Shown: positions 9,410 through 17,534 of the stretch, piece after piece | How the letters are laid out: each line of letters begins with the position of its first letter | Numbering within the stretch: the first letter of the stretch is position 1 | Source: Methylobacterium sp. PvR107 | GTDB lineage: Bacteria > Pseudomonadota > Alphaproteobacteria > Rhizobiales > Beijerinckiaceae | Assembly: GCF_017833295.1 (NCBI RefSeq) | Contig: NZ_JAFIBW010000001.1 | Span: 3,499,501-3,563,500 of the forward strand | Length of the DNA stretch: 64,000 nt | Direction of reading: 5' to 3' | Translations under genes and position numbers: made by a program | The notes under the pieces: generated by a model | The model's database searches: none | What the model was told of the DNA's origin: nothing | The model's input: the letters and a program-made list of their open reading frames with translations, nothing else

Positions 9410-9554
9410 CCTGGACCATCGACTATGCACCGAAGTGTGTGTCACGGAGCTACGATGGTGAGAAGCCGACCCACTGCGTCCGACCCAACCTTGTCGTAGA
9501 AGCCGAACGACGTTTGGCTTCAAAGTAGACGCCCAAAGCGCAACGGCTCATCGT

Positions 9555-10469
9555 CTAACGGGCCATGGCTTCTATTGCGTGATGCGAGCCACCGAAACGA
9601 GTGGCAACGAAGTCCAAGAAGGAACGCAGCTTGGGGGTGATGCGCCGATCCGGGGCGTAGAGGATGTGCATAGGATGCGTCGGGGGCTCGCAGTCCGGCA
9701 GCAAGTGGACGAGCCTTCCTGATGCAAGGGCGTCCCGGACCAGCGATGCCGGTTGCAGCAGGAGGCCCATTCCCGCCACGGCCAGGTTCAGGAGGGCCTG
9801 GCCGTTGTTGACGATGTGCCGGCAGGAGACATCAATGGTGACTGCACCAGTCGGTCCGAGGAAGGACCATTGGGTCCGCGTCGAACCGTAGGCGAAGCCG
9901 AGGCATTCGTGCCCCCGCAGGTCATCGGGCGTCGCCGGCGTGCCTCGTGCCTCGACGTAGGCGGGGGCTGCACAGAGGACCATCCTCATGGGCTGCAGCG
10001 ACTGGGCGATGAGGCCGCTGTCACCGAGGGGCCCGACGCGGAACACGGCATCGTATCCTTCGTCGATCAGGTCGACCGTCCGGTCCGCGAGCGTCAACTC
10101 GACCTCGACCCCGGGGTTGGCAGCTAGATACCCTGGAAGCACCAGGGCCAGTTCATGGGCTCCGAACGTGACCGGGGCATTCACCCGGATACGCCCGCGC
10201 GGGATGGCCAGACTCTCTGCCGCCAGGGCCTCCGCCGCCTCGACCTCCGCCAGGATGGTCCGCACCCGCTCGTGGAAGGCACGTCCCAGCTCGGTGACGC
10301 TCTGGCGGCGGGTGGTGCGATTGATGAGCTTGACCCCGAGGTGATCCTCCAGGGTCCGCACGTGCTTGCCGACCATCTGGGACGACATCGAGAGCGCGTC
10401 AGCGGCGGCTGAGAAGGACCCCGCCTCAACGGCCTTGGCGAAGATGGCCATGCTCGCGAGCCGGTCCAT
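9555..10469 (-). CDS. LysR-family transcriptional regulator
   Basis: 304-aa LysR regulator. The winged HTH is at residues 1-60 (MDRLASMAIFAKAVEAGSF, with the recognition helix around SMSSQMVGKHVRTLE) and a periplasmic-binding-like effector domain follows (GRIRVNAPVTFGAHELALV onward). It is divergent from the NADP-reductase-like gene at 10581, with a 111-bp gap holding the probable control region. By the usual LysR rule it activates that gene and the alcohol dehydrogenase-like gene after it. Confidence 0.9.
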   Translation of the reverse strand: MDRLASMAIFAKAVEAGSFSAAADALSMSSQMVGKHVRTLEDHLGVKLINRTTRRQSVTELGRAFHERVRTILAEVEAAEALAAESLAIPRGRIRVNAPVTFGAHELALVLPGYLAANPGVEVELTLADRTVDLIDEGYDAVFRVGPLGDSGLIAQSLQPMRMVLCAAPAYVEARGTPATPDDLRGHECLGFAYGSTRTQWSFLGPTGAVTIDVSCRHIVNNGQALLNLAVAGMGLLLQPASLVRDALASGRLVHLLPDCEPPTHPMHILYAPDRRITPKLRSFLDFVATRFGGSHHAIEAMAR

Positions 10470-10580
10470 AATTTGAAACCTTTTGTTTCAAGTGTGTGCG
10501 TCGGATGGCGATTTATCCATCGTACACCATGCCTCACAACCCTTCCAACGCCCACGGGCGGCATTACGGGGGTTAAGCTC

Positions 10581-11210
10581 ATGACCATTGCGATCATCGG
10601 CACCGGCAACATGGGCGGCGGCATGGCCCGGCTCCTCGCCTCCAAGGGCATCGACGTCGCCATCGGTCATCGGGACCCGGCCAAGGCCGCCGCGCTCGCC
10701 AGCGAGATCGGGCCTGGCGCCCAGGGCGGCGGTACGCAGGCTGCCACGAAGATCGCCGACATCGTCGTCCTGGCGGTGAACTACGGTTCGGTCGGTGAGG
10801 CCCTGAAGGGCGCCGGCGATCTCACCGGCAAGATCCTCGTCGACATCTCGAACCCGATCACCCCGGACTACAAGGCGCTCACAGTCGGGCACACCACATC
10901 CGCCGCGGAGGAGATCCAGAAGCTGGTTCCGGGCGCGAGGGTCGTGAAGGCGTTCAACACGATCTTCGCCCAACTGCTCCCCGCCGAGGCACGCGAGGGC
11001 CGGGAGGTGCAGGTCTTCGTTGCCGCCGACGACGAGGCCGCCAAGGAGGCCGTCTCGGCCCTGGCATCTTCCGTCGGGTTCACCCCCGTGGACGCCGGCC
11101 CGCTGAGCAACGCCCGCTACCTGGAGCCGGTCGGCGAGATCAACATCCACTTCGGGTTCTTCCTCGGCTGGGGCACCTCGGCCGCCCCGGCCTGGATCAA
11201 GGCGGCCTAA
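10581..11210 (+). CDS. NADPH-dependent reductase (F420/NADP oxidoreductase-like)
   Basis: 209-aa Rossmann protein of the NAD-binding F420-oxidoreductase family. MTIAIIGTGNMGGGMARLL is the dinucleotide site; VLAVNYGSVGEALKG and KAFNTIFAQLLP are the other conserved blocks. In bacteria without F420 such proteins act as NADP-dependent reductases on unknown substrates. The ATG at 10581 is where homology begins; upstream in-frame codons look like leader DNA. It lies 34 bp before the next oxidoreductase gene, probably one operon under the divergent LysR regulator. Confidence 0.82.
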   Translation: MTIAIIGTGNMGGGMARLLASKGIDVAIGHRDPAKAAALASEIGPGAQGGGTQAATKIADIVVLAVNYGSVGEALKGAGDLTGKILVDISNPITPDYKALTVGHTTSAAEEIQKLVPGARVVKAFNTIFAQLLPAEAREGREVQVFVAADDEAAKEAVSALASSVGFTPVDAGPLSNARYLEPVGEINIHFGFFLGWGTSAAPAWIKAA

Positions 11211-11243
11211 GTCGCTCCGGTCCTTTCATTCACGGAGTCTGTC

Positions 11244-12233
11244 ATGTCACGCATCGTACGCTTCCACGAGATTGGTGGTCCCGAGGTCCTCAAGGTCGAG
11301 GACGTCGAGGTGCCTGCCCCCAAGGCCGGCGAGGTCCAGATCCGGGTGAAGGCCATGGGGCTGAACCGGGCCGAGGTCATGTTCCGCACCGGCCAGTACG
11401 TCACTCAGCCGATCTTTCCCGCCACCACCGGCTACGAGGCTGCGGGCCTCGTGGAGAAGATCGGTCCCGACGTCGCGGGCTTCTCGGTAGGCGATAAAGT
11501 CAGCGTCGTGCCCTGCTTCATGCTGGGCGAGTACGGCCTGCACGGCGAGCTCGTGAACGCCCCGGCCTTCGGCGTGGTGAGGCACCCGGAGAGCCTGTCC
11601 TGGGAGGACGCCGCCGCGACCTGGATGATGTTCGTCACGGCCTATGGCGCCTTGGTCGACATCGCCAAGATGCGAAAGTGCGACGTGGTGTTGATCCGGG
11701 CGGCCTCGTCGAGCGTCGGGCTTGCCGCGATCCAGATCGTCAACATGCTCGGCGGTGTCTCCGTCGCGCTCACGCGGGGTAGCTCGAAGCGTGAGACGCT
11801 TCTCGCGGCGGGGGCCCAGCACGTCATCGCCACGTCCGAGCAGGACCTCGTCGCCGAGGTCAGGAGGATCACCGACGGCAAGGGCGCCCGCATCGCCTTC
11901 GACCCGGTCGGAGGGCCCGAGGTGCCGAAGATCCTCGATGCGCTCTCGCACCTGGGCATCTTCTTCCAGTACGGCGCCCTCGACGTTTCCGACGTGCCGG
12001 TGCCGGTCCTATCCCTCCTCGGGAAGAACCTCACCATCCGGGGCTACCAGCTCTTCGAGGTCACCACGGACCCGGAGCGGCTGGAGCGGGCAAAGGCGTT
12101 CATCGTCGAGGGATTGGCTTCGGGCGCACTGAAGCCCGTCATCGCGCGGACCTTCAAGCTCGATGAGATCGTGGAGGCGACCGGCTTCATGGAGAGCAAC
12201 GAGCAGGTCGGGAAGATCGTGGTGACGATCTGA
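11244..12233 (+). CDS. quinone-oxidoreductase-like MDR alcohol dehydrogenase
   Basis: 329-aa medium-chain dehydrogenase/reductase. The N-terminal GroES-like domain has MGLNRAEVMFRTGQY and TTGYEAAGLVEKIGPD. The Rossmann domain has the nucleotide motif as AASSSVGLAAIQIVNMLGG. The Cys/His zinc-ligand pattern of classical alcohol dehydrogenases is absent, so it belongs with zinc-free NADPH:quinone reductases. With the reductase upstream it probably detoxifies an electrophile or quinone. Second gene of the LysR-controlled pair. Confidence 0.85.
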   Translation: MSRIVRFHEIGGPEVLKVEDVEVPAPKAGEVQIRVKAMGLNRAEVMFRTGQYVTQPIFPATTGYEAAGLVEKIGPDVAGFSVGDKVSVVPCFMLGEYGLHGELVNAPAFGVVRHPESLSWEDAAATWMMFVTAYGALVDIAKMRKCDVVLIRAASSSVGLAAIQIVNMLGGVSVALTRGSSKRETLLAAGAQHVIATSEQDLVAEVRRITDGKGARIAFDPVGGPEVPKILDALSHLGIFFQYGALDVSDVPVPVLSLLGKNLTIRGYQLFEVTTDPERLERAKAFIVEGLASGALKPVIARTFKLDEIVEATGFMESNEQVGKIVVTI

Positions 12234-12257
12234 GTAGCCGACACTGAACTAATCATC

Positions 12258-12288
12258 GGAAACGGTCTCACTCCGGCGAGGCCGTTTC
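12258..12288 (+). terminator. hairpin after oxidoreductase operon, possible terminator
   Basis: GAAACGG (12259-12265) pairs with CCGTTTC (12282-12288) 25 bp after the stop of the upstream gene. There is no run of T after it, so a Rho-independent role is only possible. Confidence 0.35.
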
Positions 12289-12553
12289 GCGCGTCTGCAA
12301 TTGCTGTCGAGTTGATTGAAAGCAGCCCTTCCGCTGACCACCCCTACCGGCCATTCGGCTTGCGACCCAAGCCAGCTGCTCGGATTGCCAATCTCGTTTC
12401 ACGCGAGCAGACATTCGTCGGCCGTCTAAGTTGTCCGGCTCGGTGTGGAATGCGATCCTTGCATAGCTTGGAAAGCGCTCGAATGTCGGTAGCTCGTTCT
12501 TCCACCGTCGCCGCAGTCAGGAAGGTCATCATGTGATTGGCCGCACGCGGGTT
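12289..12553. repeat. degenerate dispersed repeat, no gene
   Basis: The stretch holds one copy of the dispersed repeat. CGACCCAAGCCAGCTGCTCGG at 12363-12383 resembles the copy at 19470-19490 (CGACCCAATCCAGCCGCTCGG). I see no coding potential. Confidence 0.5.
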
Positions 12554-12668
12554 TCACCTATAAGGCCGTCGCGGTCGGATGCAGAGCAGCCAGACGACCA
12601 GCGCGAAGGCTACACCGCCCGCAGCGGAACAGAGGATAAAGCTCACCTGGAGCTGTGGCGCGGTCCTA

Positions 12669-13814
12669 GTGGTTGAACTCTGACGGTTGAGTCCGTCCGG
12701 GGTTTCGTTTTGCGCTGTGCCCTGCGAGTCTGGCGGGATGCGTAGCGGCATCTCCTTCACGCTCTCTGCCTCGGATCGCCTTCAGCTCGACGCCCTCGTG
12801 GCGGACCGCAACACGCCGCAGAAGCATGTCTGGCGCGCCCGCATCGTGTTGCTGAGCGCCGATGGCCTTGGCACTCACGCGATCATGCGCGCGGCGGGCG
12901 TGTCCAAGACCGCAGTCTGGCGCTGGCAGGAGCGCTTCGCACAGGAGGGCATTGGTGGGCTCCTTCGAGACAAGACACGGCCAGCGCGCATCCCACCGCT
13001 AGGCCCGGAGGTCGCAGCGCGCGTGGTGGCCCTGACGCAAGGAGAGCCACCCGGCGAGACCACGCATTGGACAGCGGCTGCCATGGCCAAGGCCGCATCC
13101 GTCAGCGTCTCGTCCGTGCAGCGGATCTGGCGCGGGCACGGCCTGCAGCCGCACCGGGTACGGCAGTTCAAGCTCTCCACCGACCCGGCCTTCGCCGCCA
13201 AATTGCGCGATGTGGTCGGGCTCTACGTCGATCCACCGGCCCATGCCGTGGTGCTCTCTGTCGACGAGAAGTCGCAGATCCAGGCACTCGCTCGCACGCA
13301 GGCCCCGCTGCCCATGAAGCCGGGTCAGCCGACGACGCACACCCATGACTACAAGCGCCACGGCACGACGACCTTGTTTGCCGCTCTGGACGTCCTGGAG
13401 GGCAAGGTGATCGGCCGCTGCATGCAGCGTCACCGGCACCAGGAGTTCATCCGCTTTCTCAACACAGTCGAGGCGGCGGTCCCGGCCGGAAAGGTCGTCC
13501 ACGCGATCTTGGACAACTACGCCGTCCACAAGCACCCGAAGGTCCGCTCCTGGCTCGACCGACACCCGCGCTGGACCTTCCATTTCACCCCCACCTCCGC
13601 CTCCTGGCTCAACGCCGTCGAGGGCTTCTTCGCCAAGCTCGCGAAGCGCCGGCTGCGACGGGGCATGTTCCGATCACTGGTCGAGGTCCAGGCCGCCATC
13701 AAACGCTTCATCGCCGAGAGCAATGGGGAACCGAAGCCCTTTGTCTGGACCGCAGACCCGGATCGCATCATCCAGGCCGCCAAACGCGGGCACCAAGCGT
13801 TAGACTCGCACCAC
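12669..13814 (+). mobile_element. IS630-family insertion sequence (1146 bp)
   Basis: The element is bounded by imperfect inverted repeats beginning GTGGT (left GTGGTTGAACTCTGACGG; right, complemented, GTGGTGCGAGTCTAACGC). A TA lies directly outside each end (12667-12668 and 13815-13816), the duplicated target dinucleotide of the IS630/Tc1-mariner group. It carries a single full-length transposase and looks intact. It sits inside the small membrane-protein gene described separately. Confidence 0.85.
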
Positions 13815-13817
13815 TAG
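12738..13817 (+). CDS. IS630-family transposase
   Basis: 359-aa DDE transposase. The N-terminal helix-turn-helix region spans roughly residues 25-75 (GTHAIMRAAGVSKTAVWRWQ). The catalytic domain has VVLSVDEKSQIQAL (first Asp), HAILDNYAVHKHPKV (second Asp) and SASWLNAVEGFFAKL (final Glu), the pattern of IS630 enzymes. The start at 12738 gives the usual length; an upstream in-frame start at 12687 would also lie inside the element. The TAG stop uses the TA of the target duplication plus the next chromosomal base, so termination depends on the insertion site. Confidence 0.9.
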   Translation: MRSGISFTLSASDRLQLDALVADRNTPQKHVWRARIVLLSADGLGTHAIMRAAGVSKTAVWRWQERFAQEGIGGLLRDKTRPARIPPLGPEVAARVVALTQGEPPGETTHWTAAAMAKAASVSVSSVQRIWRGHGLQPHRVRQFKLSTDPAFAAKLRDVVGLYVDPPAHAVVLSVDEKSQIQALARTQAPLPMKPGQPTTHTHDYKRHGTTTLFAALDVLEGKVIGRCMQRHRHQEFIRFLNTVEAAVPAGKVVHAILDNYAVHKHPKVRSWLDRHPRWTFHFTPTSASWLNAVEGFFAKLAKRRLRRGMFRSLVEVQAAIKRFIAESNGEPKPFVWTADPDRIIQAAKRGHQALDSHH

Positions 13818-13932
13818 ATACGATGAGGCCCGCCAGAACACCTGGTAGGACACCAATAGCAGCCGTCGACAGCGCACTGTCAGGCGACAGGGCAAACTGC
13901 CCCCCTGACGCCATGAGGACCTGACCCCCTCG

Positions 13933-15246
13933 ATGAGCGAGGAGGTCGAGATGATCAGGAACGAGGATCAGGCTCTTCAGCGGACGGACGATCCGCGGAG
14001 GACCGAGATGAAGACGCCGGACGACGTGTCGGCGATGGTGCGGCTGAAGGCGCTGGGCTGGGGCGCCAAGCGGATCGCGACCGAGCTCGGCTGTTCGAAG
14101 AATACGGTCAAGCACTGGCTCCGTCAGGGCGATTGGCGCCCCTCTAAAACGCCCTCACGGTCGAAGCGGCTCGACGGCTTGACGGACTGGTTGGCCGAAC
14201 GGTTCCGGCAGCATGCGGGCAACGCCGACGTCGTGCGCCAGGACCTCGCCAACGAGAAGAACATCCACGTCAGCCTGCGCACCGTGGAACGGGCCGTGGC
14301 GCCGTTGCGGCGGGACTTGGTGATCGCCGCGCGGGCGAGCGTGCGGTTCGAGACGCGGCCAGGTGAGCAGATGCAGATCGACTTCGGCGAGCGGCGGATC
14401 GAGATCGGCGGCGTGCCGACCCGGGTTTCGCTGTTCGTGGCGACGCTCGGCTACTCGCGCCGCCTGCACGTGCGCGCCTTCGGCCACGAGCGGCAGGAGG
14501 ACTGGTTCGCCGGATTGGAGAGCGCCTTCCAGGCGTTCGGCGGCGTGCCGCGCGAGGTGCTGCTCGACAATGCCCGCGCCCTGGTCCTGCACCATGACCC
14601 GGTCAGCCGCGAGGTCATCCTGCATCCGCGCTTGCACGCCTTCTCCCGGCATTGGGGCTTCCGGGTGCGAGCCTGCGCCCCGTACCGGGCGCGCACGAAG
14701 GGCAAGGACGAGCGCGGCGTTGGCTACGTCAAGAAGAACGCAGTGGCCGGTCGCCGCTTTGCGAGCTTTGCCGCCCTGGAGGCGCATCTCGACGCCTGGA
14801 CACGGGACGTGGCCGACCGGCGCGCGCACGGCACGACCGGTGAGGCGCCGCACGCGCGGTTCGCCCGGGACGAGGCCCGGGCGCTGCGGCCGCTGGCGGG
14901 CGTGCCGCCATTCTCCGCCGCGCGCGACCTCGTGCGCCGGGTCGGGGCAGACTGCGCGGTCAGCGTCGACGGCAACGCTTACTCGGTGCCTTGGCGGCTG
15001 ATCGGCGAGCGGGTTCGCGTCACCGTGAGCGGAGCGGTGGTGCGCGTCCACCACGGCGGACGGGAGGTCGCCGTGCACGCCGCGTTGAAGGGACGCCACG
15101 GCCGTGTCGTCGACGATGCCCATCTGGCCGGGCTTGTCGGCAGCCGAGAGCGACCGGCTCACCGGCTCGACCCGTCTTCTGCCATGCCACCGGCGCTGTT
15201 GCGGCCGCTCGCCGAGTACGAGGCAGTCGCCGGGGGAGGCTTCTGA
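13933..15246 (+). CDS. istA: IS21-family transposase IstA, copy A
   Basis: 437-aa IstA. It has an N-terminal helix-turn-helix (LKALGWGAKRIATELGCSKN). The DDE catalytic residues sit in QMQIDFGERR, REVLLDNARAL and KGKDERGVGYVK. The C-terminal beta region binds target or partner (VSVDGNAYSVPWRL). The start at 13933 lies inside the left terminal repeat region; an internal Met (residue 26) is an alternative. The stop overlaps the istB start by one base, the usual coupling. Confidence 0.9.
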   Translation: MSEEVEMIRNEDQALQRTDDPRRTEMKTPDDVSAMVRLKALGWGAKRIATELGCSKNTVKHWLRQGDWRPSKTPSRSKRLDGLTDWLAERFRQHAGNADVVRQDLANEKNIHVSLRTVERAVAPLRRDLVIAARASVRFETRPGEQMQIDFGERRIEIGGVPTRVSLFVATLGYSRRLHVRAFGHERQEDWFAGLESAFQAFGGVPREVLLDNARALVLHHDPVSREVILHPRLHAFSRHWGFRVRACAPYRARTKGKDERGVGYVKKNAVAGRRFASFAALEAHLDAWTRDVADRRAHGTTGEAPHARFARDEARALRPLAGVPPFSAARDLVRRVGADCAVSVDGNAYSVPWRLIGERVRVTVSGAVVRVHHGGREVAVHAALKGRHGRVVDDAHLAGLVGSRERPAHRLDPSSAMPPALLRPLAEYEAVAGGGF

Positions 15247-16028
15247 TGGGCGAAGATCACCTCACCATACTGCTCGATCGCCTGAAGCTGACGGCTATGC
15301 GCGATCAGCTCGATAGCTTGATCGACGAGGCCGGCCGGGGCGAGCTGACGATCCGCGAGGCGCTGACCCTGTTCTGCGAGCGCGAGATTGCTCGGCGTGA
15401 CCAGCGCCGCATTGACATGGCCTTCGGTCTGGCTCGCTTCCCCTTCGTGCGGGATCTGACCGGCTTCGACTTCGGCGCCCAGCCCTCGCTGGACAAGGCA
15501 CAGATCCGTGAACTCGCCACCGGCCGCTTCATCGCCAATGGCGAGGCGGTGCTGCTCCTCGGCCCACCGGGTGTGGGCAAGACGCACTTAGCGGTGGCGA
15601 TCGGGCGCGCGGCGATCGTGGCCGGCTATGGCGTGCTGTTCACCCCGGCCACGACGCTCGTGGCGCAGTTGGCCAAGGCGCATGCTGAAGGCCGGTTGGA
15701 GGAGCGACTGACGCACTACGCCAAGCCGAAGCTGCTGATTATCGACGAGCTCGGCTATCTGCCGTTCGAGCCGGATGCCGCGCATCTGTTCTTCCAGCTC
15801 GTCAGCCGCCGCTACGAGCGGGGCGCGATGCTGGTGACCTCGAACCGGGCGGTGGGCGAGTGGGGTAGCGTGTTCGGCGACGCGGTGGTGGCTACCGCGA
15901 TCCTCGATCGGCTGCTGCACCACAGCCACGTCGTCACCATCCGCGGCGACAGCTACCGGCTTCGTGAGAAGCGTCGCAGCGGCCTTCTGCAAAAGGCGGC
16001 TGCGGTCCCCCAACCCACACCCGTCTAG
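15246..16028 (+). CDS. istB: IS21-family ATPase IstB, copy A
   Basis: 260-aa AAA+ helper ATPase of IS21 transposition. It has Walker A GPPGVGKTHLAVAIG, Walker B LLIIDELGYLPF, and the Arg-rich segment SRRYERGAMLVTSNR typical of IstB. It loads on DNA and directs IstA to the target. Start codon overlaps the istA stop (TGATG). Full length and apparently functional. Confidence 0.9.
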   Translation: MGEDHLTILLDRLKLTAMRDQLDSLIDEAGRGELTIREALTLFCEREIARRDQRRIDMAFGLARFPFVRDLTGFDFGAQPSLDKAQIRELATGRFIANGEAVLLLGPPGVGKTHLAVAIGRAAIVAGYGVLFTPATTLVAQLAKAHAEGRLEERLTHYAKPKLLIIDELGYLPFEPDAAHLFFQLVSRRYERGAMLVTSNRAVGEWGSVFGDAVVATAILDRLLHHSHVVTIRGDSYRLREKRRSGLLQKAAAVPQPTPV

Positions 16029-16330
16029 GCGAGGGGAAATCGGCGTGGGGGTCAGATCCTCATGACGCGAAGGGGTCAGTTCCGGATGTCGCTTGAAACA
16101 CCGAGGAGGCCGATCACCATCGGCGTTGTCCAGAAGGCTTCGAATGCCCGGCTCCACGTCGTGCCCGCAAAAATTGCCATGCCTTGCGTTTGGAGGTCGT
16201 TGACGAAGCCACTGAGCATCGCAGCAGCGCAGAAGCAGTAGGCGGCCGCATAGTGCCCGAGCAGGCCGGCCAGTAGGATGCGCCGCCTCGACGGTCGCCA
16301 ATCAGATCGAAACAGATACCGCTCGCTCAT

Positions 16331-16866
16331 GGAAGCCTGCCGCGACGGCCAGAACTCTGCGTTCCATACAGGATCCGCCATAGCAGCCCGAGGGTAACCA
16401 GCGGTATCACCATGCTGGGCGACGAGCTGCGGCCCCTCCGTTGACCCAAGCCGGCCAATCCCGTTGTTTTGGAGCCTCTGCGCGGGCGCGGGCGACCCTG
16501 ATGTACCGCGCCCGCCTACCACGCGAGGCCGGTTGAACCGACCGCGGCGCGATCCTATCGCCGGAACTCGCTGCTCTCGCCGATCGGGTCCAGCGGCTGC
16601 TGCCGTCTCACCGGGCTTCAGAGCGCTCCCACGTCGAGCGAGACGCGATCGAGCGAACGCTGCGGCGGTTGGCGCGGAAGAGCATCTAATTGCTTGCTCC
16701 AGCCCACTATTCCATCTGATTGCGACCCCATGCGGCCCTACGGCTTGCGACCCATGCCGGGCATGCTGAAGGTTCTCAGGGCTTTGCGAAAGCGGCCATG
16801 CTGGCGTGTACATACCAACGCCTGAGAGTGGGCCTATATCGCACCCAACGTGGAGATTTAGGGATC
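16331..16866. repeat. gene-poor spacer with a repeat copy and a short coding remnant
   Basis: This 530-bp spacer holds a decayed coding tail (16537-16689, listed separately) and, at 16736-16760, CTACGGCTTGCGACCCATGCC, a relative of the dispersed repeat at 12350-12383. The promoters of the disrupted membrane gene (leftward) and the acetyltransferase pseudogene (rightward) should also lie here. Confidence 0.4.
16537..16689 (+). pseudogene. C-terminal remnant of a small hypothetical protein
   Basis: An open stretch of 50 codons after an in-frame TGA reads like a real protein tail: SPELAALADRVQRLLPSHR, then ERSHVERDAIERTLRRLARK and a TAA stop. The amphipathic Arg/Leu/Glu pattern is seen in short alphaproteobacterial hypothetical proteins. 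No start codon is present, so it appears to be a leftover fragment. Confidence 0.35.
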
Positions 16867-17420
16867 GTGAGAACCGAGAAGCAAAAGATGCTCGCAGGCG
16901 AAGCCTACCGGCCGGGCGACCCGGAACTGAGGATGGACGCTCAGCGTGCTCGGGAGTGGATGGTTCGGTACAACGCGACCCTCGCGGCATCGCCGGCCGA
17001 GCGGCGGGTGATGTTGCGTGAGCTCTTCGCTTCTGTCGGCGAGGACGCAGTGGTGCGTCCGCCCTTCCACTGCGACTATGGTCAGCACATCTCCATCGGC
17101 GACGGAGCGTTCTTGAACTTCAATTGTGTGATCCTCGATGTCGCTCCCGTCGCGATAGGCGCACTGACGCAGGTTGGACCCGGCGTGCAGTTTCTCACTG
17201 CCGACCATCCGCGTGATCCTGCACTTCGTCGCGCCGGGTCGAAAGTGGACGGCCAATCACCATCGGGGCAAACGTCTGGATTGGCGGTGGCGCACTGATC
17301 CTGCCTGGGATCACCGTGGGGGACGATGCCATCATCGGTGCGGGGGCAGTCGTAACCCACGATGTGCCCGCTGGAGTGACCGTCGTGGGAAACCCGGCCC
17401 GGCCGCGCGGCACGACTTAA
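16867..17420 (+). pseudogene. maltose O-acetyltransferase-type hexapeptide acetyltransferase, frameshifted
   Basis: A GTG start at 16867 gives MRTEKQKMLAGEAYRPGDPE, the canonical N terminus of maltose/galactoside acetyltransferases (Maa/LacA/NodL), which acetylate sugars with acetyl-CoA. The frame runs through PPFHCDYGQHISIGDG and a left-handed beta-helix to about 17235. There one base seems missing: the original frame continues DPALRRAG, while the expected [30 protein letters not shown] and GNPARPR appear in another frame and end at TAA 17418-17420. Joined, the protein would be about 184 aa, normal for the family. A sequencing error is the alternative to a true mutation. Confidence 0.8.
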
Positions 17421-17534
17421 GGTCGAACTGACTTCCTCGGATAGTTCTACGGGTGTCCCCGCCGTCAGGCGGCATGACGTCGTCTGCTTCAGGCAGTTCT
17501 CGCTTGTAAACAGACAAGCCGGTTTCCACCCTTC

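Larger units (their letters stand above)
13898..16078 (+). mobile_element. IS21-family insertion sequence, copy A (about 2.2 kb)
   Basis: The ends are related inverted repeats: left from 13898, TGCCCCCCTGACGCCATGAG; right, complemented from 16078, TGACCCCTTCGCGTCATGAG. Both continue with GA(C/T)CTGACCCCC. They flank intact istA and istB. Flanking bases (..GCAAAC and GTTCCG..) show no direct target duplication, unlike a fresh insertion, so one flank may have been deleted. Only 81 bp separate it from the IS630 element. Confidence 0.8.
12554..16330 (-). pseudogene. small multi-spanning membrane protein, disrupted by IS630 and IS21 insertions
   Basis: Three coding pieces on the minus strand join into one protein of roughly 148 aa once the two IS elements are removed. 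Piece 1 (16330-16079) begins MSERYLFRSDWRPSRRRILL and has a clear TM helix. Piece 2 (13897-13817) reads ALSPDSALSTAAIGVLPGVL. Piece 3 (12666-12554) reads TAPQLQVSFILCSAAGG and ends RPRRPYR with a TGA stop. Removing the IS630 with one TA copy restores the frame exactly (LIVS-RTAPQL). The IS21 junction lacks a target duplication and is one base out of frame, so a small deletion probably accompanied that insertion. The protein looks like a four-helix inner-membrane protein of unknown function; it must be inactive. Confidence 0.75.

Noticed and set aside
9438..9460. TGTCACG after the EthD gene as a further ECF41 box
   Set aside because: There is no CGTC at a spacing of 15-18 bases, and no gene start follows in the right direction.
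13768..14115. 115-codon minus-strand frame crossing the IS630/IS21 gap
   Set aside because: Only its part outside the IS elements is meaningful, as the middle piece of the disrupted membrane gene; the rest is IS antisense.
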